Below are positions 11,341 through 22,372 of a stretch of DNA of 64,000 nt, one piece after another. Every line of letters begins with the position of its first letter. Position 1 is the stretch's first letter. The notes beneath the pieces are model-generated. The model ran no database searches. It had not been told where the DNA came from and saw only the letters and a list, made by a program, of their open reading frames with translations. Source of the DNA: Xanthostigma xanthostigma (taxonomy: Eukaryota; Arthropoda; Insecta; Raphidioptera; Raphidiidae); assembly GCA_963575645.1 (NCBI GenBank), contig OY754465.1, positions 32,685,501 through 32,749,500 of the forward strand, read 5' to 3'. A program made the translations under genes and the position numbers.

Positions 11341-11487
11341 ATATGTCGCCGGGATATTGTCAAACCCGTGATATTGAAATTTCACTTAGTGAAGTTATAA
11401 TATCACGACTCTTTGTCAATCGTGATATTATAATTTCACTAAGTGAAATTTCAATATCACGGGATTGACAATATCCCGGCGACATAT
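11341..11487. mobile_element. Double-hairpin MITE core, copy 2 (solo)
   Basis: Same terminal ATATGTCGCCGGGATATTGT and internal twin palindromes as the core at 9494-9639, flanked by 'aatat' and 'acatc' rather than by the larger foldback arms. The internal palindromes differ by a few compensating changes. Confidence 0.85.
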
Positions 11488-11815
11488 ACATCAGTTTTAT
11501 TGATATGGTCACTATGGTAATTATTAACGCATTGCAGAAAATCGTTATACATTTTCTGTGATGCATTAATGATTTCACAGTAAGGTCGCGCAAAAACGTC
11601 ATAAGCTTTACTTAACACCAATTCACCGAGCAAACCCTTCACGCAATTCACAAAACGTCTAAAGAAGTTTAACTTAAATATGCTCCTCTGTATTTTTCCT
11701 ATATTCAACAATTTACACACGCGATGTCATAATATAAAATACTGAGACCATATGAAGGAAAATACACCTTGTAATTTGTGAACAAACCGTTTCAAGGTCA
11801 TTACGTAAAATACTA
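11488..11815. other. Unassigned spacer
   Basis: AT-rich sequence without recognisable repeat or coding content. Confidence 0.4.
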
Positions 11816-13273
11816 TAGTATAAGAGCCAGTGGCCGGCTACCAGTATGTAATTGACCAGACCTGAATTTTTACACAGTGAGTCTCCTATTCCTACCATAC
11901 ATGGGGTGGGGACTCACTAAGCCCAGCGTGGCCGCCGCGGCCCGGGCTCAGGTGCGACAGGTACAAAATTTGACTAATTTCAAAAGTATTTGACCACGTC
12001 TGCCATTTGGAAATTTAATAATTTATTATTATTATTATTATTGAAAAATACCCAAAGGCAGACCATTATCGCGCGTCAAACATCGTGGCAGACAATTTTC
12101 AAGGTACCAAATAATATAAAATTTTGAAAGGTTTCATCACGGATTATTATTCTATTTATTATTTCAAGAACGTTTCGTTAAAAAAATTTTGTCTATACTT
12201 TATAGTTCCGGAAATATTTAGAAAATAAAAAAAAAATCAGCAGCTCTTTTGTTTTGTAGATCTGTCAGAAATAAACTACATAGTTAAGCATGCTTTGATT
12301 AATGTTTACATGACGTGGAACATATTATGTAAGTGACCAAGGAAACGAATAGCAAATATCATATTGAATACTAGCCATTACCCGCGTCACCTCACGTGAT
12401 ATCAGAAATTCTATTTTCTTTATTTTACTATATTAAATGTTAATATTTTTTTGGAATGGTCCCGTCGCCCAATTTTGTATTTGTTCTAAAACAAACCTAA
12501 AAAATGTCAAGTGAATATAGAAAGTTATTTATGCTTATATACCTATAAACAGTATTTTTATATTCAGTTGACACTTTTTAATTTTGTTTTGGAACAAATT
12601 AAAAATGCCAACCAATTGGGCGACGGGACCATTCTTAACTTCAAAAATATTGACATTTGATATAGTAAAATAAAGAAAATAAAATTTCTGATATCGCGTC
12701 AGTTGACGCCGGTAATGGCTAGTATTCAATATGATATTTGCTATTCGTCGCCTTGGTCACCTACATAATATGTTCCACGTCATGAAAACATTAATCAAAG
12801 CATGCTTAACTAGTTTATTTCTGACAGATCTACAAAACAAAAGAGCAGCTGATTTTTTTTATTTTCTAAATATTTCCGGAACTATAAAGTTTAGGACAAT
12901 TTTTTTTTAACGAAACTTTCTTGAAATAATAAATAGAATAATAATCCGCGATGAAAAGTATACCTTTTAAAATTTCATATTTTTTGGTACCCTGAAAATT
13001 GTTGCCACGATGTTTGACGCGCGATAATGGTCTGCCATTGTTATTTTTCAATAATAATAATAACATATTATTAAATTTCTAAATGGAAGACGTGGTCAAA
13101 TACTTTTGAAATTAGTCAAATTTTGTACCTGTCGCACCTGAGCACGGGCAGCGGCGGCCACGCTGGGCTTAGTGAATCCCCACCCCATGTATGGTAGGAA
13201 TAGGAGACTCACTGTGTAAGAATTCAGGTCTGGTCAATTACATACTGGTAGCCGGCCACTGGCTCTTATACTA
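11816..13273. mobile_element. 1.46-kb foldback whose arms contain family A sequence
   Basis: Outer ends TAGTATAAGAGCCAGTGGCC (11816) and its inverse (ending 13273) enclose arms of about 0.65 kb. Each arm holds the block around CATGGGGTGGGGACTCACTA/GCGTGGCCGCCGC and an inverted family A copy (12225-12475 plus, 12590-12850 minus) with 'cccgtcgcccaatt'. The loop is about 12480-12590. Arms have diverged by small indels, including a local 'ggcccgggctc' versus 'gcacgggc' difference near 11945 and 13145. Confidence 0.85.
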
Positions 13274-13429
13274 CTACATCTATCTGACATTTAAGGAATT
13301 TCAATACAGCAATATCGACGTTATATTATAGATAATGAAGTCACGTGGAAACTGAAAACTGAATACAACACACCCTGTATACAACTACACACACACAATG
13401 TATAGGTATACAATGACAATGGGAGGCGG

Positions 13430-13680
13430 TAGCTTCTTCTGTAACTACCAGCCCCCACCGGCGAACTCTATCGCCGCTTGGAGGTGGGCGGTACGACGGA
13501 CGCCAATAGAACAGGCGTCGGGATGCCGTTCGACTCTCGACCAGGACATGCTCGTCCGCGAACGGCGGTTCACTATATAGAGGCGGGTACTGCCGCCCCC
13601 GCTTGCTGCCGTCGTCGTCGTCGCCGCCGCCGTGTGTTCACGTATACTGCCACTCTGGTCAGCGCTTTTACAAAAATACA
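13430..13680 (+). promoter_or_regulatory. GC-rich island with promoter-like spacing of CCAAT and TATA
   Basis: A GC-rich block within AT-rich surroundings contains CGCCAATAG at 13501-13509 and CTATATAGAG at about 13572-13581 on the plus strand, roughly 70 bp apart. A (CGT)n(CGC)n trinucleotide run follows at about 13608-13632. This spacing is typical of an RNA polymerase II promoter, but no downstream coding exon is recognisable, so the role is inferred. It could equally be a GC-rich repeat fragment. Confidence 0.3.
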
Positions 13681-13719
13681 ATACGTACTCCTTGCACACA
13701 TACGTACACATGTCGGTCC

Positions 13720-14844
13720 CATATGTCCAACCTGTGTATACGATGTATTTGTTTATGCATTAACGAAACACATGTGGGATGTGGAACAGAAAGGAAAAAG
13801 TTGCCTAGTGTTGACCATTATAGAGCTTAGTAATTTATTCAACATACCCTATTCACTGTATTCATTTTTTTGGTAAAGCCAAAATAGGATTTGCAGCGCA
13901 TGTTGTGATGAAAAGTGGAAAGAATCGACAGGTTTTATTATATACTAGGCTCAGTCCAGTCCTGCTTCGCCCGGATTTGTGGCTTGCGTATTAAAGAGAG
14001 ATATGTTTAGCTAGTGCAGACATTTTTTTATAGATTTTGGACGACTTTGCCTGGGAATAACAACTCCCTGTTTTGATGGCATAATGAGTATAGCCTAAAA
14101 CTATCCCACAGAGTTTGTACACTACACTTCACGCGGTATCAGATGCCGCATGTCCCGTGACTTGCACTGTACTGACTGTTTTACGGTTTATAATTAATCA
14201 GAGAAGAGGGTATACCGATCGGCCTTTACTGCGGTAGTGGTGGGAGTAGTCTACTGTGAACGTACTACACCACGTTACGATTTTATATAGTTGTACATAA
14301 GTACGCCGAAAAAGATATTAAATTAATTTCAAACAAAAAAAAGTTTTTTATTTATTTTTTTTTCTCAATTAGGTATTTCACATTTATTTTAACGTCACTT
14401 ACTAAACAACATTCTTAACGAGCAGCACACGTTCTTGCCAAGGGAGATTTTACGGGTCAAAAAAGAACTTCTAATAATACATATGCTGACTCAATGGCAT
14501 GCAAGGAGCTTGCAGAAACCGGCTACTAGCACGTGTATTCATAAAAAGGCATGCCTGTAGAAAGCTTGCAATAAAATTATCCAGTATTTGATTTTTTGGT
14601 ATGCAATGTAATTTTATTTATTGAAGAATATAATCACACGTTAAACAAAGATCTAAACAAATAAATCTTCACTAAAAATTTGACAATTTCTAGTTTTTCA
14701 AAATTTGTTTGGCACACTTTGTAAGACATAATGAGTATGACGAGAAAAAATATATCATTCAATTTCCTTTGTCTTTTTCTCCCGGAATTTAGTTCACGTA
14801 AGTCAGAAGGTCAGACTAGCAGTTTGTCTCTCCAGGCCGTTGGT
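13720..14844. other. Unassigned stretch
   Basis: No gene seen. 13948-13995 ('actaggctcagtccagtcctgcttcgcccgg') resembles the ends of insect retroelement copies in style only. The rest is AT-rich. Confidence 0.35.
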
Positions 14845-14852
14845 ATTGCCAG

Positions 14853-15320
14853 TAGATATGAGCGCCGCGCCGGCGCGCCGCCGCCGCCGCCGTGAAAATG
14901 TAACGGCGCGCCGAGCGAAAAGGCATATGTTTAAACGTGCATGTAGAAAACTAAAAATGTTGAAAACATATTTTTAAAGACTACTTTATATTTTTTATGA
15001 CTTAAAAGAAACATCTTTGTTTTCTCTAAGATTTATTTTCTTGTTAATTGTTATTAGAACTTTATGACAACGTTGATTTTTTTCTGCCAATCGAAGTGCC
15101 AAAAATATTTTAGCTCTAGGCTAGAAACCATTTCCTTATAAAAATAATTTGTGTTAAATAAATAATAATTCTGATTGTTAAACTACATGTTTTGTTTTAT
15201 TGTATCCTGCCCATCATTAAAAAATGCTCCTAAAGTCACGCCGCCGACTACGCCGCCGCCGCCGACCTCAAAAAGTCGGCGCGCCGCCGCCGCTCCTTTA
15301 CCCATCGGCGCTCTTATCTA
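14853..15320. mobile_element. hAT-type MITE, copy 1, with perfect 8-bp target duplication
   Basis: Ends are TAGATATGAGCGCC and its inverse GGCGCTCTTATCTA (one mismatch). The flanks are ATTGCCAG at 14845-14852 and ATTGCCAG at 15321-15328, an exact 8-bp target-site duplication as generated by hAT transposases. Both sub-ends are very rich in GCC/GGC (14867-14895 and 15240-15295) while the interior is AT-rich. There is no coding capacity. A second copy is at 53583-54064. Confidence 0.92.
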
Positions 15321-15328
15321 ATTGCCAG

Positions 15329-16734
15329 TTGCCATCCAGCAAAGTGCCATAAAAAGCAAGCCATTTCACTTGCAAACGTATTCACCGGTGTATCAACTGC
15401 AAGCTTTGCCATTTTCTAGCCTACAACCTATTTACAGGCATGTGTAATACCGCCTTAAAAAATATTCTGAGTTATTTCTAGTTACGTATTTTTGTTTCAT
15501 GTTCACTAGTGAAATCGACGGTCCTGTAAATGAAGCTGTTGCGTTTACAGCTCATATAAAATAGGAACGGGACTTCAATCTATAATGTCGATTTCTCTTT
15601 GTTTTTATCTGCTGTATCAGCATCGGCTGGGATAAAAACATCATTCATATTGCAAGTATAGTAAACTAAATGCTGACAGCTTACCCCCATCTAACTTTCG
15701 TTAGCTAAAATAACAAAAGTTTATGGACTGATGTAGTTACGAAATGTTGACCTATTTTTTAATTATTCAGCAGTTGCGTTAGGGATATATTATATATTTT
15801 CAGGATTTGTATAAAAAATTAAGATTTAGTAGTTTAGCATTTGAATTACTTTTGAAAATGTTTGCAATGTTTTTAATGAGAATAATTATAATAAAAATAA
15901 TAGTGATGATAAACACGTCAATTGCAATCGAACACACATTATGTATAGTATATACACACAATAATAAAAAGCCACAGTAGCAAATAATTATAATATCGTT
16001 AGCAAGTTTCTTAAAGCAACAATTAGCGATATGATCATCCTAGTCCTACACAATAAACATGGATCCCATGCAAATAATTATATAGGTACAGCACGATGTT
16101 CAGGTCAATTCCGTGAATTAAGAATTGTGTCTTTAAGAATAATAATAAGAAGAGGTAATTGTTATTCCATTTTGTCATATACATCATTTAGACTATAGAT
16201 CAGAAAAACATATTACATTGTCATTTTGGATTAGTCACATAAATATCAGTTAGGTAGAAATTTCAAATTATAGCAAAAATCATATTCATTCCATAAAAAT
16301 TATTAGCTATTATAATGTTAACTCTGGAATAAATCATTATTTTTTTTATAAAACTAAATATTGCGATTGAAAAAACTCAATTCTGTGTTAATACAAAAAA
16401 TAGGTCAAATAAAGCATAGATTTCAAATCTTAAACAGCTGTAGGTATTTGAATCGATTTTGCGAGACTTTTTCTGTCTCTTTCTATACTTAAGCAATAGA
16501 CGAAGTCGAGAATCGCTAAGTTATCGAAAGTTTGTTTCTGAATTTCAACTGTTATCACGCATGTTTGTTGTTTGTGAAAACTTTGTCTCCACAACTTTCT
16601 CCTTTACGAGAACTAAAACTATATCTAGATAAGGACGGAGACAGAGGAAGTAAATATGAGGCTATAACATTGAATTCTATTGAACGAATTTAGTGACGTC
16701 TCTTTCTAGTGTTGTCGGTTGCGAATTCAACTGA
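15329..16734. other. Unassigned AT-rich stretch
   Basis: No recognisable coding or repeat content. Open frames are short and low-complexity. Confidence 0.4.
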
Positions 16735-17225
16735 TAGTCCAAGCTCTGACCGCACAAAAATCTACTGGTCATCACTACTAAAATGTTATTATTGAATTCA
16801 ACAGATTATACGGTGCAAAATATCAAATCAGTGGCAGACTAATTCAGTTTTTTTTTTGTCATTTTTTGTTGACAGTATCTCGGGTGCGGCACAAGACTAC
16901 ATATTGATGAAGTATAGAGAAGAATGAATAATTCACAATTACATCGTCTTCCTTGCAAATTCTGCATACCTGACATATTTTCAATTGAAAGGTCTGTCAG
17001 ATATGCAAAAATATTGCAAGGCAGACGATGATAATAATTTATACTTCTTTGCAGTGTGTATAAACTTCATCTAGTATCGTAGTATCGTATTCGAGATACT
17101 GACATCGAAAAATGATAAGAAAAATTGTATTACTCTGCCATCGACCTGATGTTTTCCAATTATCTGTTAAATTGACAAATAAAATTTTAGAAGTGTTGTT
17201 CAGTAGACTTTTGTACGGTCAGAAT
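16735..17225. mobile_element. About 490-bp foldback MITE
   Basis: The left end CTCTGACCGCACAAAAATCT is mirrored by GTCTACTGAACAACACTTC-side sequence ending 'gacttttgtacggtcagaat' at 17225. Inner blocks 'cagtggcagactaatt'/'actctgccatcgacctga' and 'tgcaaattctgcatacctgaca'/'tgtcagatatgcaaa' are also mirrored. Non-coding. Confidence 0.7.
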
Positions 17226-17756
17226 TAAAAAAAAAACGGGTCGCAGTGCCAAACCCTGTCGACAATATAGAGTATTTGCTACTATAGACAGTGTTGCTCT
17301 ATTAAATTTTGCCCCTTAATACACCCTTTAAAATATTATATTTTTCAAATAAATAAAATTGTCGACCAATTATTTGAAGAGTTCTATTCAGACGTTAATC
17401 AAAGATTTGGATATAATATTTTTACTAAATTTCAATATTAATATCAATACACCATCTGCACAAAATAAAATACAACCTTCAGTAAGTGAATTCCTACCCG
17501 CAAACTAGCATTTTCATTAAATTTGTGAGTCCGGTCTAGTCGAGCCGATTTTTAAAAAATTTTGGTGGCATATTTTAATCATTAATAAAGAGTTTAATTT
17601 CAATTTTGAAATGATTCGGAGAGATTTTTCGGTATTTTTGGGCCTAAAAATATTTATCAACCCCTAAAAACCACCCTTAAAATAGCCCGATTGGGCCCAT
17701 TTTAAATAAGTTTTGTGCGGTATTGGATTTTGACATGTGAACAAAATACATTTCTA
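17226..17756. repeat. Stretch containing a T-motif repeat end
   Basis: 17345-17405 contains AATAAAATTGTCGACCAATT followed by 'tatttgaagagttctattcagacgttaatcaaag'. This motif recurs at about 22485, 33876, 35130, 57090 and 63910, often as an inverted pair. The remainder is unassigned. Confidence 0.6.
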
Positions 17757-17880
17757 AAAATGGTGCCAAAGTGTTCAAGAGGCTATAAAACGTCGAGAAA
17801 TTTTAGTCCGACCCTTAGGTCCTGCCATCCCACCGACGCCAATGGTGTCAGTGCCTTATGGCAAATGCACTAAAAATAGT
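17757..17880 (+). repeat. Repeat family I copy
   Basis: Matches 9990-10130 through 'aaaatggtgccaaa', 'aacgtcgagaaatttt' and 'agtgccttatggcaaat'. Confidence 0.7.
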
Positions 17881-20654
17881 AAAGTGAATACGTGTGTGCA
17901 AAGCCCAAATAATTATGATTGTATAGCTAACGTAAAAAGAAACGGTAAAATATTTTTTCCATTCGTTTTACAACTATCGGCGCGATTAGGATGATACTGT
18001 TATCGTATTATTAGGGTTGTTTGAATCAGGACGTTAAATTAAATGATTCCCACTTTATCTGATTGAATCAAGATAAAATAAAATACAAGAACACTAATAT
18101 TGTTAGATGAATTTATTTGAATGACGTGAAGAATAAAATGTTTTGAATAAGCACATCAATCAAAAAAGTAGCGATGGCATAATATGTTATATCTAAATTG
18201 AAAAATTAAGTTTCAAAAAAGACAAAGCAGAGAAATTAATGCATTGCAAAGACTCATCCGAGCAGCTATATGTTAGTAGACAAGCGTCTATGTTTATTTT
18301 AATCTTTAAAGTCCGTATAAATTATACATGGAAGATACCTTTAATTTGACCATATCGCTTAACCACGGTCAGCATCTGATACCTTGCGGTTTTAAACATA
18401 GCCAAACATTGTTGACCAAGACAAACCTGTTAACCCCTAGTAATAAAATATTTTAGTCTAACTTAAAATGCGTTTTCTGTCTATTCATATACATTTACAA
18501 CGTATAAATCTTATTTTCTCGATTTAATTTCAAAATAATTTTTGGCAAAAATTATCTCATTATTTTCTTTTTTATTTGATGCATTTTTTTAAAATTTCTC
18601 ATAAAAAATTAAATCATTCAAAAAAGCCAATCAGAAAAAAAATAAAAAAAAATTATGTAGGTAGCATACTTAAAAAATTTATTTTTTCTTTTTAGTGGCT
18701 TTTTTGGAGGTTCGATTTTTTTTATAGTTTTATTTTTTATTTTTTATTGGCTTTGCAATACATAGTTTGCACGTTATTAACCGATTTCTTTTTTGATATT
18801 TGATTACTATACTATAAAAAAACTAATAAAGCATTAAAAAAATATTTCTTATAATTAATATATACACGTCGGATTGCAGAGACTTTTCTTTTTCTTGAAA
18901 TCTTAGTTAAAAAATATTTATTATCTCATTGATATATTTATTATAGTTTTAAAATGTATGTAATTTTGGTTCAGGCTGTGCTAAATGCAAGCATGAATGT
19001 AAGTATGTATGTATGTTCATTCTATGTGTACTACTGTCTGGCCGACAGTAAAAACTTTGACAGCAAACAAAACTTTTGTGTGCGTCGCCGAATGATGCCT
19101 TTGCCATAATATAATACTGTATGATATGTAATGAAATTTTACTACAGTTGTGTGGAATATGTATGACACCAGCGGCGGTGGTTAAAGGGGGCTAAATATA
19201 CTGTAATTCATAGACGCACGATAACTCACATTAAAGAAAAGTTTTATTTTACATCGGACTTGTCAAATTTTTGGAAGGATTGCGACTGTTAAAAAAGGGA
19301 TGTTATTTAAGGAGCTTTTCTTCTATCTCCATCTTTTAAAAGTCGCTCATAACTCTCACAAAACTTTTTTTTTTTAATTTCTTACTATGAAAAGTATGAC
19401 CATAAATTATTTATTTATTTACTGATCTAAGTACTAAAATCACAGACAGAACATTATTTCCCCGGCATTTTTATTTCTCGGTCTATAAATTATTTCTTTA
19501 TAAGATTTTATTCATATTTTAAAATCTAGATTTTATTGAAGTGAAATGTCTTTACGCACAGTAGCCGGTGATTTGTTTTTTTTTTTTCATGTGGTCGATT
19601 GGGAAACGAAACCCTGCACTCCCACTCCTTTATGTGGTTGATGTATAGACGCGCGTGTTTGTTTGTATAGTTGATACGACTTCTGTAATGTGTGGTAAAA
19701 AACACGGTCCTGTAAATTACTATATGAATATTCAACGATGCAAGGGCATTGAAAGACGTCATTTTATCGTTTTATATTAATTATTTTTTTTGTCTATGTA
19801 ATTGAAAATTTAAATATCTGAACTAAATATCTGCTCTTGAAAGTTAAAACAACAAAAAGTCGCATGACCAAATGAACAAACTTGTTCGTAATGATCTTAC
19901 GTGCGACTCGAGTAACTGTTAAAACGAGTAACAGCGAGTTTTAGCATAATGTCACTTTCTTGTCATAATACCTTCATTCACGAACAAGGTACAAGGAAAG
20001 AGCATTTTGCTCATGCCCCTACAAAATAGCTACTTTCCATGCCTGTATATAGAGGTCATAATATACTAATATACTAATTTTTTGGACGTATCTTCTAATA
20101 AAATATCTGATTTTTTACCTTTCAAAATTTTTGACAGTTCAAATTTGAACAAAAACAGTTCTATTTTTAGGCTGCGTATAATTTACTATGCAAAATGCGA
20201 TTTTGTTTATTATACTTTTCGAAACTTTACAGCACTAGCGTTAATGTCTTTCTACTATTTTTATACAGGCATGAAAAGTAGATATTTTATAGGGTGGGGT
20301 GCAAAATATAATTTCCACATACCTCGATCGGAAATCTAACATTTACGCATTGGTGTCATTACACGCACTGATACGGGAAGTACGTACGTTCGGGCGACAG
20401 TAAAGAAAATTCACCTATCAACTGTTGTTTAAATGTCGTTTCTATAGCAACCCTATTATATTTTAACTAATAGTCGAGAACAGCTGGCATGGGACGCAGT
20501 GCAAGAATATCAAACTTTCGGTCCTTGTGGTGTAATATACTATACATTATAATATTAAAAAAACCGATATATCAAGATTAAAATGTGACAAAACCGAAAA
20601 ATATATTTTGTAATAGATAGTTTGGAATCCGCCATTTTTCATATATGTAGAACA
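17881..20654. other. Unassigned AT-rich stretch, 2.8 kb
   Basis: I see no protein family, RNA gene or terminal repeat. The longest frames (78 aa minus at 19526-19762, 85 aa plus at 20082-20339) have no recognisable features. 18540-18740 is poly-A/T rich. Confidence 0.4.
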
Positions 20655-20978
20655 TATTACATACAGTACCTGGGTGACCGAGCTTTGCTCGGAAAGTTAA
20701 ATAAAATACTGATATGTTTGTATAAAATTCCAAAACCTACTTACAATATTTAAGTATTTTCATACGTCAAAAATTGATTTTTATAATGATAAAATTTGTA
20801 AGAAAACGATTTTTTCGAGAGATGAGACCTAGCTAAAACGATTTTTTGCCCCCCAAAATCCCTTTTCAGTAAATTTCATCCAAATCGTTAGGGCCGTTTT
20901 CGAGAAAATATTTAGGGACATAGGTAGGTACATAGGTAGATACAAGATTAGCTCGTTTAATAATATAGGGGATTATAA
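20655..20978 (+). repeat. 3' end of a retroelement-like repeat
   Basis: Starts CTGGGTGACCGAGCTTTGCT and ends with 'atttcatccaaatcgttagggccgttttcgagaaa', then short 'gtacataggta' repeats. This resembles the 3' ends of RTE-like insect LINEs, which finish in short tandem repeats. A second 'ctgggtgaccgaactttgct' start lies at 59454. Assignment is from style only. Confidence 0.45.
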
Positions 20979-21599
20979 AGTAATGCTAATAGCCTGTAAA
21001 ATGTAAAATGCTTATGGTATAAATTTCTATCACCAGATATCGTATCGTCTTTGTCATATTCCAATATCTATTATTTTATTTCTAGTACTACGCAAGTATA
21101 GGTCCGCCGATGTTAGCCATAACACAGCGCACTGCCTCCTTGGTGAATGTCTATAGCAGCGGCCAGCGCCGTCATCCGAACCGACGCGTCCATCCGTCTG
21201 TCCTTTTCATAACATATATTTTACTGCCAAGTTGGACGGAAAAGAATTTTATTGAATTATGGTCAGCTTCAGTTTGTAGTCATATCAGTATTTATATATT
21301 ATGCATGTATCTGTGAATATTACATCATTTTAAAATTGTATGTCTTTTATACAGTACATATCGTTTTAACTTTTAAATTGTTTTTATTAAAAAATTAGTT
21401 GGCCCCGTACAAAAATAATCTTCCAATATAGCTGTACTAACTATAATATAGAGAAAAAATAACTGCATTTATTTCTTTGTATTTAGATTCGCGATTACAG
21501 GTAGTTTTTTATTTAAAGACCTATAGCTAAAGCTTGCAATTAAAATTGTTCAGACACACCTATTGCCACAATGCTATATTAGAACTAGTGGGAGTAAGC
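20979..21599. other. Unassigned stretch
   Basis: 21100-21230 is moderately GC-rich with an open frame of 68 codons (21110-21316, plus) that I do not recognise. Otherwise AT-rich. Confidence 0.35.
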
Positions 21600-22105
21600 A
21601 AGTAATTCAATAATTACAAATGCAAATATGAAGAGCTCTATTGTTTTTTAACAAATGACTATTTTTATTTTAAGACAGAACATACGTAATCTTTTAATTT
21701 CCATATCACACTGTGCAACAGACAAAGACAATCGATCCACGTGCGCGATGTATTAGGCAAAATTCAATTTATACCGTGATTATTTCTCTTTTTTATGTAT
21801 AAAGAAACTATTTTTACGCATTCTGTTATACGAAATTTAAGTAAAATTTTCTTCTGTACCTATCGTTTAATCGATCTGATTTTATTCAGCAAATTATAAG
21901 CAAAAAAGTTTTTTTGTTTTTGATTTTCTCCCCTCTGGCACCAAAATTTAAAAATCGGGCGACGTTAGAATCTAAGTAGCCCTGAGACGAATCGAACTAA
22001 AAAAATGTTTTTTAAAATCAGTTAAGTTGTTTGGGTTATACGCGTGCCACAAAAAAGTGGGAAGTTCAGATTCACAGACAAAGCGAGTGTATAAGGCGCC
22101 GAAAA
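21600..22105 (-). repeat. Repeat family B copy (minus), truncated
   Basis: The reverse complement matches family B through 'gggcgacgtta' (21957-21967), 'gtgccacaaaaaagtggga' (22044-22062) and 'cagacaaagcgagt'. It is followed directly by family A. Confidence 0.7.
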
Positions 22106-22372
22106 ATCGGCTGGTCTTTAGATCTGTAGATTTGTCAGAAAGAAATTAATTTAGCTTGCTTTAGTTAATTTTTACATTATGTGAAAAATATTATGTAGGT
22201 AACCTGGAAAACGAATAGCAAATATCTTATTTAATACTAGCCATTACCCGCGTCACCACACGCCATATCACATATTTTATTTTCTTTATTATACTGTATC
22301 AAATGTCAATCTTTTTGAAGTTGGAATGGTCCCGTCGCCCAATGGGCTAGAAATTTTTCTATGTGTCTGTTC
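22106..22372 (+). repeat. Repeat family A, 3' part
   Basis: Runs from 'tagatttgtcagaaagaaatt' through ACTAGCCATTACCCGCGTCA to GGAATGGTCCCGTCGCCCAA and 'aaattttt', as in 41457-41715 and 51519-52065. Confidence 0.75.

Noticed and set aside
13608..13632. CGT/CGC trinucleotide run as a coding homopolymer
   Set aside because: The frames through it on both strands lack any other protein feature; treated as a simple repeat in a GC island.
18540..18760. Poly-A/T-rich tract as a possible LTR or terminator
   Set aside because: No paired copy, target duplication or motif; low-complexity sequence only.
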